A stretch of 64,000 bases of DNA, taken from NCBI RefSeq assembly GCF_047501465.1, contig NZ_JAZDRL010000001.1:682001-746000 (forward strand). Direction: 5' to 3'. Within the stretch, counting starts at the first letter, position 1. Each line of letters starts with the position of its first letter. Shown here in pieces: positions 1-8,953 of this stretch. Source of the stretch: Pseudochelatococcus sp047501465. Lineage in GTDB: Bacteria; Pseudomonadota; Alphaproteobacteria; Rhizobiales; Beijerinckiaceae. The notes beneath the pieces are model-generated. The model saw only the letters and a program-made list of their open reading frames with translations, ran no database searches and was not told the origin of the DNA. The translations under genes were made by a program, and so were the position numbers.

Positions 1-1095
1 TTCTTTCTTGAAGCGGGCTTTCTGGGGGTGATGCTGTTTGGTTGGAACAAGGTGGGGCCAGGGCTGCATTTCTATGCCACGATCATGGTGGCGCTTGGCA
101 CGCTGATTTCCGCAACATGGATTCTTGCTTCCAACAGCTGGATGCAAACACCGCAAGGATATGAAATCGTTAATGGTATCATCGTGCCGGTTGATTGGCT
201 GGAGGTCATCTTCAACCCTTCATTCCCCTATCGCCTGGCGCATATGACGGTGGCAGCCTTCCTCTCCACGGCATTATTTGTTGGCGCTTCAGGTGCATGG
301 CATTTGCTGAAGGGCCGCGACACACCAGCAATCCGCACGATGCTTTCCATGGCTTTCTGGATGGTGCTCTTTTCTGCTCCCATTCAGGTTGCAATTGGCG
401 ATCAGCATGGTCTGAACACATTGCAGCACCAACCTGCCAAGATTGCAGCCATGGAAGGACACTGGGAGAATGAACCCGGCCAAGGTATGCCGCTCATCCT
501 TTTCGGTATCCCCGATATGGCGACAGAAACCACCAAATACCAAATCGCAGTGCCAAGGCTCGGCAGCCTTATTCTAACTCATAGTTGGGATGGCCAAATC
601 CAGGGTTTGAAATCATTTCCGCCAGAAGACCGCCCGAACTCCACTGTGGTGTTCTGGAGCTTCCGCGTCATGGTTGGGCTTGGCCTGCTGATGTTGCTTC
701 TAGGGGTATGGGGCGCCTGGGCGCGGTGGCGCGGCACGTTGTTTCAATCAAAGCCCCTATTGCGATTTGCCATATGGATGGGGCCTTCTGGCCTGATAGC
801 TATTCTGGCAGGGTGGTTCACCACGGAGATCGGACGCCAACCGTGGGTGGTCTACGGAGTGATGCGCACGGCAGATGCTGTATCCGGCCACTCGGCCATG
901 GCGCTCTCTATTACGCTGATTTTGTTCATTGTGATGTACTTCATCGTGTTTGGCATAGGCATCAGCTACATGCTCAAGCTCGTGGCACGTGGCCCCTCGA
1001 TAAGTCACGATCCGGCAGAAGAAGGCCAGTCACAACGCCCCGCACGCCCTCTGTCAGCTGCGCCTGACAGCGTTGATCCAACGCCCAACATTTAG
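1..1095 (+). CDS. cydA: Cytochrome bd quinol oxidase subunit I (3' part)
   Basis: The reading frame is open from the first base, so the N-terminus (roughly 100 residues, including the first haem ligand region) lies outside the window and 364 residues are visible. CydA binds quinol and the haems of the bd-type terminal oxidase in the inner membrane and reduces O2 to water. Visible signatures are several membrane helices, a His in LAHMTV (codon 81) at the expected haem b558 ligand position, QPAKIAAMEG at the start of a short Q-loop, and GRQPWVVYGVMRTADA near codon 278. The short Q-loop fits the cyanide-insensitive (CIO) branch. cydB follows after 14 bases, so the two form an operon. Confidence 0.95.
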   Translation, partial: FFLEAGFLGVMLFGWNKVGPGLHFYATIMVALGTLISATWILASNSWMQTPQGYEIVNGIIVPVDWLEVIFNPSFPYRLAHMTVAAFLSTALFVGASGAWHLLKGRDTPAIRTMLSMAFWMVLFSAPIQVAIGDQHGLNTLQHQPAKIAAMEGHWENEPGQGMPLILFGIPDMATETTKYQIAVPRLGSLILTHSWDGQIQGLKSFPPEDRPNSTVVFWSFRVMVGLGLLMLLLGVWGAWARWRGTLFQSKPLLRFAIWMGPSGLIAILAGWFTTEIGRQPWVVYGVMRTADAVSGHSAMALSITLILFIVMYFIVFGIGISYMLKLVARGPSISHDPAEEGQSQRPARPLSAAPDSVDPTPNI

Positions 1096-1109
1096 GAAGG
1101 ATTGCAATC

Positions 1110-2117
1110 ATGGGAATAGACCTTCCACTTATTTGGGCGGTAATCATCGCTTTTGGCCTCATGATGTATGTCATCATGGACGGCTTCGATCTCGGGATTG
1201 GGATCCTGTTTCCCTTTGTGCGGAACAGGGCTCACCGCGATACGATGGTCAACACGGTAGCGCCCGTATGGGATGGTAACGAGACTTGGCTGGTGCTTGG
1301 TGGCGCCGCTCTTTTTGCTGCGTTTCCAATGGCATATGCGATCATCTTAAGCGCACTTTATATCCCGCTTGTGCTAATGCTCGCTGGTTTGATCTGGCGG
1401 GGTGTGGCCTTCGAGTTTCGCTTCAAGGCAGATGAAACGCACAAGCCTTTCTGGGATATGGCCTTTGCGTGGGGCTCGTATATTGCCACTTTCTGCCAGG
1501 GAATGGCACTGGGGGCCTTCATCAATGGCTTCAATGTTGCCGATAATGCCTACGCCGGCGGCTTGCTGGACTGGTTGACACCTTTTAGTGTTTTCACAGG
1601 CTTCGGTCTTTTGGTTGCCTATGCTCTACTAGGTGCAACATGGTTGATCATGAAGACCGAAGGTGAGCTACAAGCGCGAATGATCAACCTGGCGAGACCC
1701 GCTACCTTTGTCCTGTTGGCCTTCATCGGCGCGGTTAGCGTGTGGACTCCATTGGCACATCCTGAAGTATACGCGCGTTGGTTTGCATTACCCAACTTCT
1801 TGTTCTTTGCACCAGTACCCGTGCTGGTTCTACTGGCTTCGGGACTGCTGCTGCGCATCTTGAATCGTAACAGCCAGGCAGGCCCATTCATGCTAACGCT
1901 GTTTCTGTTATTCCTGGGATATAGTGGCCTGGCCATTAGCTTGTGGCCAAATATCATCCCTACGACGATATCAATTTGGGATGCCGCCGCCCCGCCGCAA
2001 TCGATGGGCTTCACACTGGTTGGTGCGCTCCTGATCCTCCCGTGCACCCTCGCCTACACTGCCTGGTCCTATTATGTTTTCCGCGGCAAAGTTAAGCCCG
2101 GTGAAGGATATCATTAA
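1110..2117 (+). CDS. cydB: Cytochrome bd quinol oxidase subunit II
   Basis: 335 residues, the usual CydB length. It begins MGIDLPLIWAVIIAFG and carries the family signature around MDGFDLGIG (residues 19-27) and WDGNETWLVLGG (near 54-65). It is predicted to have eight or more membrane helices and pairs with CydA in the inner-membrane terminal oxidase. The ATG has an AGGAAGG ribosome site close upstream. The stop codon overlaps the ATG of the next small gene (TAATG), which suggests translational coupling. Confidence 0.95.
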   Translation: MGIDLPLIWAVIIAFGLMMYVIMDGFDLGIGILFPFVRNRAHRDTMVNTVAPVWDGNETWLVLGGAALFAAFPMAYAIILSALYIPLVLMLAGLIWRGVAFEFRFKADETHKPFWDMAFAWGSYIATFCQGMALGAFINGFNVADNAYAGGLLDWLTPFSVFTGFGLLVAYALLGATWLIMKTEGELQARMINLARPATFVLLAFIGAVSVWTPLAHPEVYARWFALPNFLFFAPVPVLVLLASGLLLRILNRNSQAGPFMLTLFLLFLGYSGLAISLWPNIIPTTISIWDAAAPPQSMGFTLVGALLILPCTLAYTAWSYYVFRGKVKPGEGYH

Positions 2118-2260
2118 TGCCAGAAGTAGGAGAGCCGCGCACCTCATTCCTGCGGCGGGTTGGATGGCTGGCTATCATCTGGTGTGCCAGCGTAGCTACG
2201 CTTGCTGTGGCGGCACTTGTATTTCGCGCGCTTATGAATGCTGCCGGCTTGACCTCCTGA
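2117..2260 (+). CDS. DUF2474-like small membrane protein of the bd oxidase operon
   Basis: 47 residues beginning MPEVGEPRTSFLRRVGW. The start codon shares one base with the cydB stop codon (TAATG). One hydrophobic helix (about residues 18-37) follows a basic N-terminal stretch. Small single-helix proteins directly after cioB/cydB are known in Proteobacteria (DUF2474, comparable in position to CydX) and may stabilise the oxidase. Assignment rests on size, topology, the Trp before the helix and position; the exact family was not tested. Confidence 0.75.
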   Translation: MPEVGEPRTSFLRRVGWLAIIWCASVATLAVAALVFRALMNAAGLTS

Positions 2261-2410
2261 CAGAGTAGCATGCTCGTAAAGCCAATTGATCAGAAGCCCT
2301 CAGCGCATTTTCCACAAAGGTGCGTTTCCGCTAAATGATTGAAACTGGTTGCAGATAAGGAACTATTTGGCCACGAGATCGATTACTCAATCTAAACAGT
2401 GGAGGACACA

Positions 2411-2893
2411 ATGCCAAATCATGCCGAAGATGAGGCAAAAGCTTGGGATCTGATGGAAAGCATCAGGATTTGCATGCTCACAACGCAAAAAGGCGATATG
2501 CTACGATCCAGACCAATGTTTGCGCATATCGATATAATCGCCAAGAAGCTCTATTTCCTGACTGACGTCACACATCACAAAGACGATGAGATAGAGCAAG
2601 CCCCAAGCGTATGCTTGGCATTTGCTGATACTGAAAACAGAAAATACGTTTCTGTATCAGGCTTTGCTTCGGTTTCAAACGATCGGCAAAAAATCAAATA
2701 TCTCTGGTCATCATCAGCTGAGACATGGTGGGATAATGCAGATGATCCTTCCATACGTATATTAACAATTACGCCAACTGCAGCCGAATATTGGGATAGC
2801 CCAGGGGCAGTTGTCACTACAATAAAAATGCTTACAGCAACTATTACAGGCGAAAAGCCAGATATTGGTGATAATGCAAAGGTAGATCTTTAA
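2411..2893 (+). CDS. Pyridoxamine 5'-phosphate oxidase-like (general stress protein 26 type) protein
   Basis: 160 residues. The ATG at 2411 is preceded by GGAGGA at 2401-2406, which decides the start over an upstream GTG at 2399. The sequence matches the split-barrel flavin-binding fold of the general stress / PNPOx-like group: MESIRICMLTT, LRSRPMFAH and LYFLTDVTHHKDDEI, then VSVSGFASVSNDRQKIKYLWS and EYWDSPG near the C-terminus. Such proteins bind FMN or a related cofactor, and the substrate is usually unknown. It stands alone, more AT-rich than cydB upstream. No operon partner is obvious. Confidence 0.8.
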   Translation: MPNHAEDEAKAWDLMESIRICMLTTQKGDMLRSRPMFAHIDIIAKKLYFLTDVTHHKDDEIEQAPSVCLAFADTENRKYVSVSGFASVSNDRQKIKYLWSSSAETWWDNADDPSIRILTITPTAAEYWDSPGAVVTTIKMLTATITGEKPDIGDNAKVDL

Positions 2894-2978
2894 TACACAC
2901 TACAATGTAAGCATAAATCCATCTGACTATTCCAGTCTACAAAAATAGCAAACACCTCTTGATTTAAGGAGAATTAGC

Positions 2979-3155
2979 ATGGGTACAATCATACTGATTA
3001 TACTACTTATCCTCATTCTTGGCGGCGGCGGCGGTTATTATGGATACAATCGTTATGGCGGACGCGGCCTTGGTGGTGTGCTGGGAACATTATTGATTAT
3101 ATTGCTAGTCTTGTATCTTCTCGGCATGCTCGGTGGCGGCGTAGGACGTATATAA
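2979..3155 (+). CDS. Small Gly-rich membrane protein (DUF3309-like)
   Basis: 58 residues, ATG at 2979 with AAGGAG at 2966-2971. The sequence is a hydrophobic helix (MGTIILIILLILIL), a Gly/Tyr-rich turn (GGGGGYYGYNRYGG), a second hydrophobic helix and a tail GGGVGRI. The pattern resembles the short DUF3309 proteins common in Hyphomicrobiales, whose role is unknown. A long hairpin follows the stop codon. Confidence 0.7.
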   Translation: MGTIILIILLILILGGGGGYYGYNRYGGRGLGGVLGTLLIILLVLYLLGMLGGGVGRI

Positions 3156-3174
3156 TATCAAACAGAATTAGGAC

Positions 3175-3237
3175 AGGTTGCGCCATTCCTTATCCTTTAA
3201 GGACAGCGCAACCTACTCAAGTTTAATATTAAGTTTT
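3175..3237 (+). terminator. Hairpin terminator after the small membrane protein
   Basis: AGGTTGCGC at 3175-3183 pairs with GCGCAACCT at 3206-3214, and an inner TCCTT/AAGGA (3187-3191 with 3199-3203) continues the stem. A T run follows at about 3233-3237. It lies between two convergent genes. Confidence 0.55.
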
Positions 3238-3298
3238 TCGGGAAATCAGTAAAAGCATACTAAGACACGCCATCAACAATTTACTTATCTCCGCTCCC

Positions 3299-3718
3299 TT
3301 AATTGCTTTTGTATGTCATATTATATATTTCACCAAGGCTGTCTGATATCTTACTTATATCTTCATTATAAAGTAATTCTTGGATTACAGTTTCACTTTC
3401 AGCAACAACACTGCCACGCAAGGGCGTACCTGAATTTTTATTTATGGCCTTTTCAAGCCCTCTAAGGAAGTCTTCCCCTCCGGGAATATTTGATACACGT
3501 TCTTTTACATTAGCAAGATAAAGAGATTTAAGCTCCTTATTGGCGTGATTATGCCATATAAAGGAGAATACGCGCCCGAAAATAGCGGATAAGATAGTGC
3601 TATATTTCTTTACATCAACGGCTGCTACTTTACCATATGTCGATTTCGCCAACCTCAGATCAGTATTTTCAGTATTTGAAGAAACGCACGTTCTCGCTGC
3701 AACAGAAATATCCGACAT
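3299..3718 (-). CDS. Family X protein, short member (unknown function)
   Basis: 139 residues beginning MSDISVAARTCVSSN. I do not recognise a named family. It is homologous to the proteins at 14179-14901 and 15320-16060: all share F/A-FGR-x2-S-x-I, then NK-x-LK-x2-Y, a spacer, and P-L-x3-VV-x2-xE. Here these are AIFGRVFSFIW (about residue 45), ANKELKSLYLANVKER and GTPLRGSVVAE. It ends shortly after this core, whereas the other two continue for another 100 residues. It is monocistronic, visibly AT-rich, Ser/Thr-rich at the N-terminus, and has no signal peptide. An AGGTG ribosome site precedes the ATG and TTGACA lies about 75 bases upstream. Secretion by a type III system is inference only. Confidence 0.75.
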   Translation of the reverse strand: MSDISVAARTCVSSNTENTDLRLAKSTYGKVAAVDVKKYSTILSAIFGRVFSFIWHNHANKELKSLYLANVKERVSNIPGGEDFLRGLEKAINKNSGTPLRGSVVAESETVIQELLYNEDISKISDSLGEIYNMTYKSN

Positions 3719-4067
3719 GATACACCTATGAATTTATAATCTTAAATTATATAAGCGTTGGAATTCAACAAGTAACATATAGGGCGAAAAAGTGTCAAAG
3801 TCAAGCCTAAAATAAGCGATCCGGTTCTTTCTGATGATTTCACAAAAATGAACTGCTCTGGGTGAGCAGAAAGTCCAGCGCTCTTTAAGTTCATAGCTAG
3901 CTCTAAACTATCCGCTGCTTTGATACGCAGGTTTATTCAGAAGCTTGTGCTATAATTCAAAAACATACCCGCGGAACAATCTGAAGAATTCAAGACTTGA
4001 AATTGCTGGCATACATTCAAACCTAAATGCGGTTGAGAAAAAGCGTATGAAGCGAAAGGAATACGCC

Positions 4068-4541
4068 ATGGTAAAGAATACGATTTGCCTCTGGTACGAC
4101 AAAGAGGCTGAGGCAGCAGCTCGCTTTTATTCCGAAACCTTTCCCGACAGCATGGTGAGTGCCATTAACCGCGCACCAAGTGACTATCCATCTGGCAAGG
4201 AAGGCGACGTGTTGACCGTCGAATTCACCGTTGCGGGCATTCCTTGTATCGGCCTTAATGGGGGCCCCGCATTCAAACATAACGAATCCTTCTCGTTCCA
4301 GATCGCCACTGACAATCAGGACGAAACCGACCGCTATTGGAATGCCATTGTCGGCAACGGCGGCCAGGAGAGTGAATGTGGCTGGTGCAAAGACAAGTGG
4401 GGGATTTCGTGGCAAATCACACCGCGCGTGCTGACTGACGCCATGGCAGCAGGTGGCAACGAAGCTAAGCGTGCATTTGAAGCCATGATGACCATGAAAA
4501 AAATTGATGTGGCTGCGATCGAAACAGCGCGACGTGGTTGA
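4068..4541 (+). CDS. VOC / PhnB-like glyoxalase-fold protein
   Basis: 157 residues. The ATG at 4068 (MVKNTICLWYDKEAEAAARF) follows AAGGA at 4056-4060; the frame stays open 41 codons upstream but those residues do not look like the family. The sequence matches the 3-demethylubiquinone-9 3-methyltransferase-like branch of the vicinal-oxygen-chelate superfamily: FYSETFPDS, GDVLTVEFTVAGIPCIGLNGGP, FSFQIATDNQDETDRYW, and ECGWCKDKWGISWQITP. Members of this branch usually have no proven reaction. It is a single gene in the accessory stretch. Confidence 0.85.
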   Translation: MVKNTICLWYDKEAEAAARFYSETFPDSMVSAINRAPSDYPSGKEGDVLTVEFTVAGIPCIGLNGGPAFKHNESFSFQIATDNQDETDRYWNAIVGNGGQESECGWCKDKWGISWQITPRVLTDAMAAGGNEAKRAFEAMMTMKKIDVAAIETARRG

Positions 4542-4896
4542 AACCATCGCAATTCTAAACTTGCAAGGTTTTTACGCCGGTCACGTACGAGTTTACAGCT
4601 CATCCCAGAATGACCAGCGAGATAATCAGGCATAGTTTAAGAGTTCAGGCATGAAGGGATGCGTATAGCAAATGCTCTGCTGCATCATGCGGGTCAGCGA
4701 GCACGTACCATTCCTGGCGATTGCATCCGGTCAGTCACTGAATCCGAACGGATATACAGGTACAGGCCCATCAATACAGCCTGATCCTTGGCAGTTACTG
4801 TCGCCCACATTTTTGTGTGGTTTGTCTGCGTTTTTTTCAGCTTGCGTTTATTTGATCATCACATTGCACGCAAGCTGCTCCATAAACCGGACCGCC
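4542..4896. other. Intergenic stretch without a supported gene
   Basis: About 355 bases between the VOC gene and the autotransporter remnant. Open frames exist on the plus strand but have no ribosome site and no recognisable protein. No tRNA or strong hairpin was seen. Confidence 0.5.
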
Positions 4897-5501
4897 CTAG
4901 AAGTTGACGGTCATATATCCCTTGACGCCGTGGTCCTGGGCGTTTTTGGCTATTTGCCCGCTGTAGGCAACCCCAAGGCGCGTTGTCGTGCCGATCCCGA
5001 TGTCGCCACCCAACCCAAGAACCAGCGCATTCTGCGCTAGCGGCGTTCCGATAATCGAGAAAGCACCCGTCTGCGCCGACACGACGCAGCACGCGGCCTG
5101 ATGTCTCCAAAGGCATAGCGCCAGCCAATCATGCCGTGCACCCGGCCTTCCACGCTACCAACTTCAACCGTATGCGATAAACGCACACCAGCCGTCGAAA
5201 AACCTGTATTCGCATCCGACGTATGCCCATAAAGCCCTGTGCCTAAACCAAGGTCACGCTCTTCAATCCCATCCACTCGATGCGCAACATACGCAAGGTT
5301 GACAAACGGCTCAGCCGTGATGGACTGCACACCAAACGTGTAGCTCGCCTCCCCATAAACCTGCAATGTCCGCGCGTCATATTGAAGCGCGGCTTGCTGA
5401 TACCCCGGAGACAGCGGAAGCCATAGCGCAGTCTGAAAGCCACCTGTATCACAACCTTGGCGACGAAGCTTCATGGATGCGTTAAGGCAGCTCCAGAGCA
5501 C
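4897..5501 (-). pseudogene. Autotransporter beta-barrel remnant, truncated and frameshifted
   Basis: Two overlapping minus-strand frames together resemble the C-terminal autotransporter barrel. The first (to about 5085) reads RTLQVYGEASYTFG, ITAEPFVNLAYVAHRVDG, NTGFSTAGVRLSHTVEV and GMIGWRYAFGDIRP. The second takes over at about 5082-5100 with GAFSIIGTPLAQNALVLGLG and ends in a C-terminal Phe (MTVNF), as outer-membrane barrels do. A one-base-type frameshift separates them, and no passenger domain or signal peptide lies upstream. I read it as the decayed 3' end of a former adhesin or secreted-protein gene. Confidence 0.75.
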
Positions 5502-5640
5502 TATGATGCTCTCAGGTACATTAAGAACGCTGAAGGTCTTGCATCTGCAATGCTAACTTTTATATGCCCTGAGGTGATGAGGACATTAAAGCGAGATTGC
5601 GTAGACAAGCAACACAACAGCGGTTGTTAATATCGAAAAG
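5460..5640 (+). other. Possible gene fragment, unrecognised
   Basis: Plus-strand frame without a start codon, reading for example AAPEHYDALRYIKNAEGLAS and PEVMRTLKRDC before a stop near 5625-5640. It looks protein-like but has no ribosome site and no family I can name. It abuts the broken autotransporter, so it may be another decayed remnant. Confidence 0.25.
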
Positions 5641-5735
5641 GAACAGGAGAGCTAATTCACTTGCTGCTTTTAACATCGTATCATTTTTTGGGAAAATCTC
5701 TGCTTATCAATGCATTAGCACCAAGCAAAAAATGA

Positions 5736-5810
5736 TGGTGCGCCCAAGGGGAATCGAACCCCTGTTTTCGCCGTGAAAGGGCGACGTCCTGACCGCTAGA
5801 CGATGGGCGC
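5736..5810 (-). tRNA. tRNA-Glu (anticodon TTC)
   Basis: On the minus strand the acceptor arm GCGCCCA pairs with TGGGCGC, the T arm contains GGGGTTCGATTCCCC, and the anticodon loop is CTTTCAC, giving TTC (Glu). The terminal CCA is encoded (5736-5738). A short T run follows downstream on the minus strand. Confidence 0.97.
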
Positions 5811-5972
5811 CTCAACCGGTTCCGGTTAAGTGATGAGAGCTATAGAATGGTTATTCGGATCCCGCAAGGCTTGTTTTTAAACTTTAAAAGTTTTCCACAT
5901 CCTTGTACTTATTTTTCTACAACATGCGCAAACTTAAGCGTTTCAGCTCACTGGGAAAGGATGAAATTCCCT

Positions 5973-7811
5973 CTAGCGCATGGTCTGACGCATGGGGTCA
6001 GCTCTGCAGACATCGAGTAGCCGCAAACTTACCTGCGTACGTCCGCCCCAAGTATCGAGCGTCAACGTACCAGCTGCATGAACCGCCTGCCCTTTCATGC
6101 CAAGCAATGCCTGCCCAAGCGGCTGATCTGCGGCGCGAAACACCATGCCGCCAACCGAAGTGCCATCTCCTGCGCGCAGCCGGATGCGAACATGGTTTGC
6201 ACCAACGATAGTGGCATCCGTTAGAAGGTGATTGCCAAATGCAAACACTGGCTCCGGATTTCCAGAGCCATATGGACCCGCACGCGTAATGCTCGTGACA
6301 AGCTCTGGCGTTGCACCACCTGCAGTCAGCGCAGCATCCACGCCAAGGGCTTCACCAATGCTGGAACGATCAACATCCTCAGCCAAAAGGGTCGACAGGC
6401 GCTCCCTAAATGCCGCAATGCCATTGGGACCAAGCGTCACGCCTGCTGCCATGGCATGTCCGCCACCCTTAACCGCAATGCCCTCTTCAACGGCGCGACG
6501 CACAGCACGCCCCACATCCACGCCGGGGATTGAGCGGCCAGAGCCAGTGCCGCCTCCTGCTTCATCAAGCGCAAATGCAAATGCCGGGCGGTTAAAGCGC
6601 TCTTTAAGTCGCGCTGCCACTAACCCAACCACGCCCGGATGCCAATCCGGAGACGCAACCACGAATACCGCCGGTTCGCTCTCTAGCAGCGCCAGTTCAG
6701 CCATCGCTGTTGCTTCTTCAACCGCAAGTCGTTCAACGGCTTGCCGCTCAGCGTTCAGGGAATTGAGCTCGGAGGCAATGCGTGCGGCATTCACCGGATC
6801 ATTTGTCATCAATAACGTTGCGCCCAAAGCCGAATCGCCGATACGACCACCCGCATTGATTCGTGGGCCGAGCAAAAATCCGAGATGCCACGCCTCTGGC
6901 GGCCCTGACAGGCCCGATACATCAATCAGCGCAGTTAAACCAGGACGTCGACGTTGACGCATGATGGAAAGGCCCTGCTGCACGAATGCCCGGTTAAGGC
7001 CTTGTAGAGGAACAACATCCGCAACCGTTGCGAGGCCGACCAAATCAAGGTCGGAGAGAAGGTCAGGCTCTTTCTGTGTGCTTTTTCCCGCACCGTGCCA
7101 GAAACCACACTTCCGCAATTCACGCTGAACGGCGACCAGTGTCATGAACACGACGCCCGCTGCACAAAGATGTCCTAATCCTGAAAGATCATCCTGACGG
7201 TTCGGGTTAACAATTGCGATTGCTTCCGGCAACTCAGCGGCTGCTTGATGGTGGTCCAACACCACAGCATCCATTCCTAGTTTCCGCGCCTCCGCAAGTG
7301 GCTCGTAGCTGGCTACCCCGCAATCAACGGTCACAAGAAGCTTGCAACCTGCTGCATGCAGCTCTCTGATTGCTGAAACATTCGGGCCATAACCGTCCAC
7401 GATACGGTCTGGAATACGCACGATAAAAGGAGTGTCAGTGCGCGCTAGATAGCTGCCAAGAAGCGCTGCAGAGCATGCACCGTCAACATCATAATCACCA
7501 AAAACCGCGACCTTTTCGCCCCGCATGACTGCCTCGGCGATGCGGGCCGCTGCACGGTCCATGTCAGCAAGAACGGATGGATCCGGCATGAGATCCCGCA
7601 GGCGCGGCGTCAGATAAGCTTGTGCATTGTCGACAGTAACTCCCCTGGCCGCGAGCACTCTAGCCACAATATCAGGCAAGCCATGCAGTTGCACCATAGC
7701 AAGCGCTGAAGCTCGCTCCAGGTCGGAACAACGATCCCGCCATGCGCGCCCAAGAATGGATTGAGTGACGCCCAGAAAAGGACGCTGTTCGGCAGATTCT
7801 GACTGATGCAC
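5973..7811 (-). CDS. recJ: Single-stranded-DNA-specific 5'-3' exonuclease RecJ
   Basis: 612 residues, typical for RecJ. RecJ degrades single-stranded DNA 5'-3' in RecF-pathway recombination and mismatch repair. The DHH phosphoesterase motifs are present: VAVFGDYDVDGACSAALL near residue 100, LLVTVDCGVASYEPL, and the DHH motif in VVLDHHQAAAELPEA. The DHHA1 motif GGGHAMAAGVTL lies in the C-terminal half. The start is a GTG with a weak ribosome site, so the exact N-terminus is uncertain. glpX is 79 bases upstream in the same direction and the pair probably belongs to the alaC-hom-glpX-recJ group. Confidence 0.95.
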   Translation of the reverse strand: MHQSESAEQRPFLGVTQSILGRAWRDRCSDLERASALAMVQLHGLPDIVARVLAARGVTVDNAQAYLTPRLRDLMPDPSVLADMDRAAARIAEAVMRGEKVAVFGDYDVDGACSAALLGSYLARTDTPFIVRIPDRIVDGYGPNVSAIRELHAAGCKLLVTVDCGVASYEPLAEARKLGMDAVVLDHHQAAAELPEAIAIVNPNRQDDLSGLGHLCAAGVVFMTLVAVQRELRKCGFWHGAGKSTQKEPDLLSDLDLVGLATVADVVPLQGLNRAFVQQGLSIMRQRRRPGLTALIDVSGLSGPPEAWHLGFLLGPRINAGGRIGDSALGATLLMTNDPVNAARIASELNSLNAERQAVERLAVEEATAMAELALLESEPAVFVVASPDWHPGVVGLVAARLKERFNRPAFAFALDEAGGGTGSGRSIPGVDVGRAVRRAVEEGIAVKGGGHAMAAGVTLGPNGIAAFRERLSTLLAEDVDRSSIGEALGVDAALTAGGATPELVTSITRAGPYGSGNPEPVFAFGNHLLTDATIVGANHVRIRLRAGDGTSVGGMVFRAADQPLGQALLGMKGQAVHAAGTLTLDTWGGRTQVSLRLLDVCRADPMRQTMR

Positions 7812-7890
7812 TGGTCCGGCACATATCGTTATGGCAGACCGGCATCATTTATGAACAACGCCGGCGCCTGAAAATTAATCGAGGTGAGTA

Positions 7891-8889
7891 TCAATCGAGA
7901 TGAAATTTACTCAGATCACGGTGCTCGCCGCGAATACGGCGCACAGTGCCGGTTGCAGAGCGATAGACAATTGTTTCGGTTTCAACCACATCCTTACCAA
8001 ATCGCACGCCAGACAGCAGGGCCCCGTCGGTCACGCCAGTTGCAGATACAACCACGTCACCCGCAGCAAGTTCTTCAATCGAGTATTTGCGGCTTGGATC
8101 AGTAACACCCATTGTCTTCGCGCGTTCGCGCTTTTCGGGCGTATCAAGGATGAGACGGGTTTGCATCTGCCCGCCTACGCAGCGCAGTGCAGCAGCAGCA
8201 AGCACACCCTCAGGCGCACCACCTGTGCCCATGTAAATATCAACGCCGGTTTCACCCGCCATGGCAGTGAAAATAACGCCAGCAACATCGCCATCCGTTA
8301 TAAGGCGTACAGATGCACCTGTGCGGCGAATAGCAGCAATGGTTTCAGCATGGCGCGGACGGTCAAGCACAAGGGCCGTAATTTCAGATGGCTTCACGCC
8401 CTTTGCCTTGGCCAACGCTTCAATATTCTGCTCTGGCGTGGCATCAAGATCGATGAGGCCTGAAGGATATCCTGGGCCAATGGCAATCTTTTCCATGTAA
8501 ACGTCAGGGGCATTCAGAAGAGAACCGCCCTCCGCCATAGCCATAACGGCGATAGAACCTGGCATATCCTTAGCGCATAGCGTCGTGCCTTCCAGCGGAT
8601 CAACGGCGATATCAACTTTAGGGCCCGTTTTATTGCCGACCTTCTCACCAATGAACAGCATCGGCGCTTCATCACGCTCGCCTTCGCCGATGACAACCGT
8701 GCCATCGATTGAGAGACGGTTCAATTCGCGGCGCATAGCATCAACCGCTGCCTGATCTGCACCTTTTTCATCACCCCTGCCCCGCAAGCGTGCGGCCGCA
8801 ACTGCAGCGCGCTCGGTAACGCGAACGAGTTCCAGCGTAAGAATGCGGTCGATGTAATGGCTGGCCTTCAATTCGGTTTCATTGGACAT
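7891..8889 (-). CDS. glpX: Class II fructose-1,6-bisphosphatase
   Basis: 332 residues. GlpX hydrolyses fructose 1,6-bisphosphate to fructose 6-phosphate in gluconeogenesis, using a divalent metal. Visible motifs are GTVVIGEGERDEAPML (about residues 63-78), the metal/phosphate motif DPLEGTTLCAK (about 97-107), and GTGGAPEGVLAAAALRC (near 222). The position between hom and recJ is the one often seen in Alphaproteobacteria. Confidence 0.96.
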   Translation of the reverse strand: MSNETELKASHYIDRILTLELVRVTERAAVAAARLRGRGDEKGADQAAVDAMRRELNRLSIDGTVVIGEGERDEAPMLFIGEKVGNKTGPKVDIAVDPLEGTTLCAKDMPGSIAVMAMAEGGSLLNAPDVYMEKIAIGPGYPSGLIDLDATPEQNIEALAKAKGVKPSEITALVLDRPRHAETIAAIRRTGASVRLITDGDVAGVIFTAMAGETGVDIYMGTGGAPEGVLAAAALRCVGGQMQTRLILDTPEKRERAKTMGVTDPSRKYSIEELAAGDVVVSATGVTDGALLSGVRFGKDVVETETIVYRSATGTVRRIRGEHRDLSKFHLD

Positions 8890-8953
8890 GGAAATCAGAC
8901 TCCTGAGGGATGCGATCGCGTCAATGCAGCTTGAGTGAAAGACTCAGGCGGCA

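Noticed and set aside
4672..5040. Plus-strand open frame of 122 codons
   Set aside because: It overlaps the autotransporter remnant on the other strand, has no ribosome site and no recognisable protein.
6232..6957. Long plus-strand frame of 241 codons inside recJ
   Set aside because: It is an antisense shadow of recJ, with Ser/Ala/Pro-rich low-complexity translation typical of the complementary frame.
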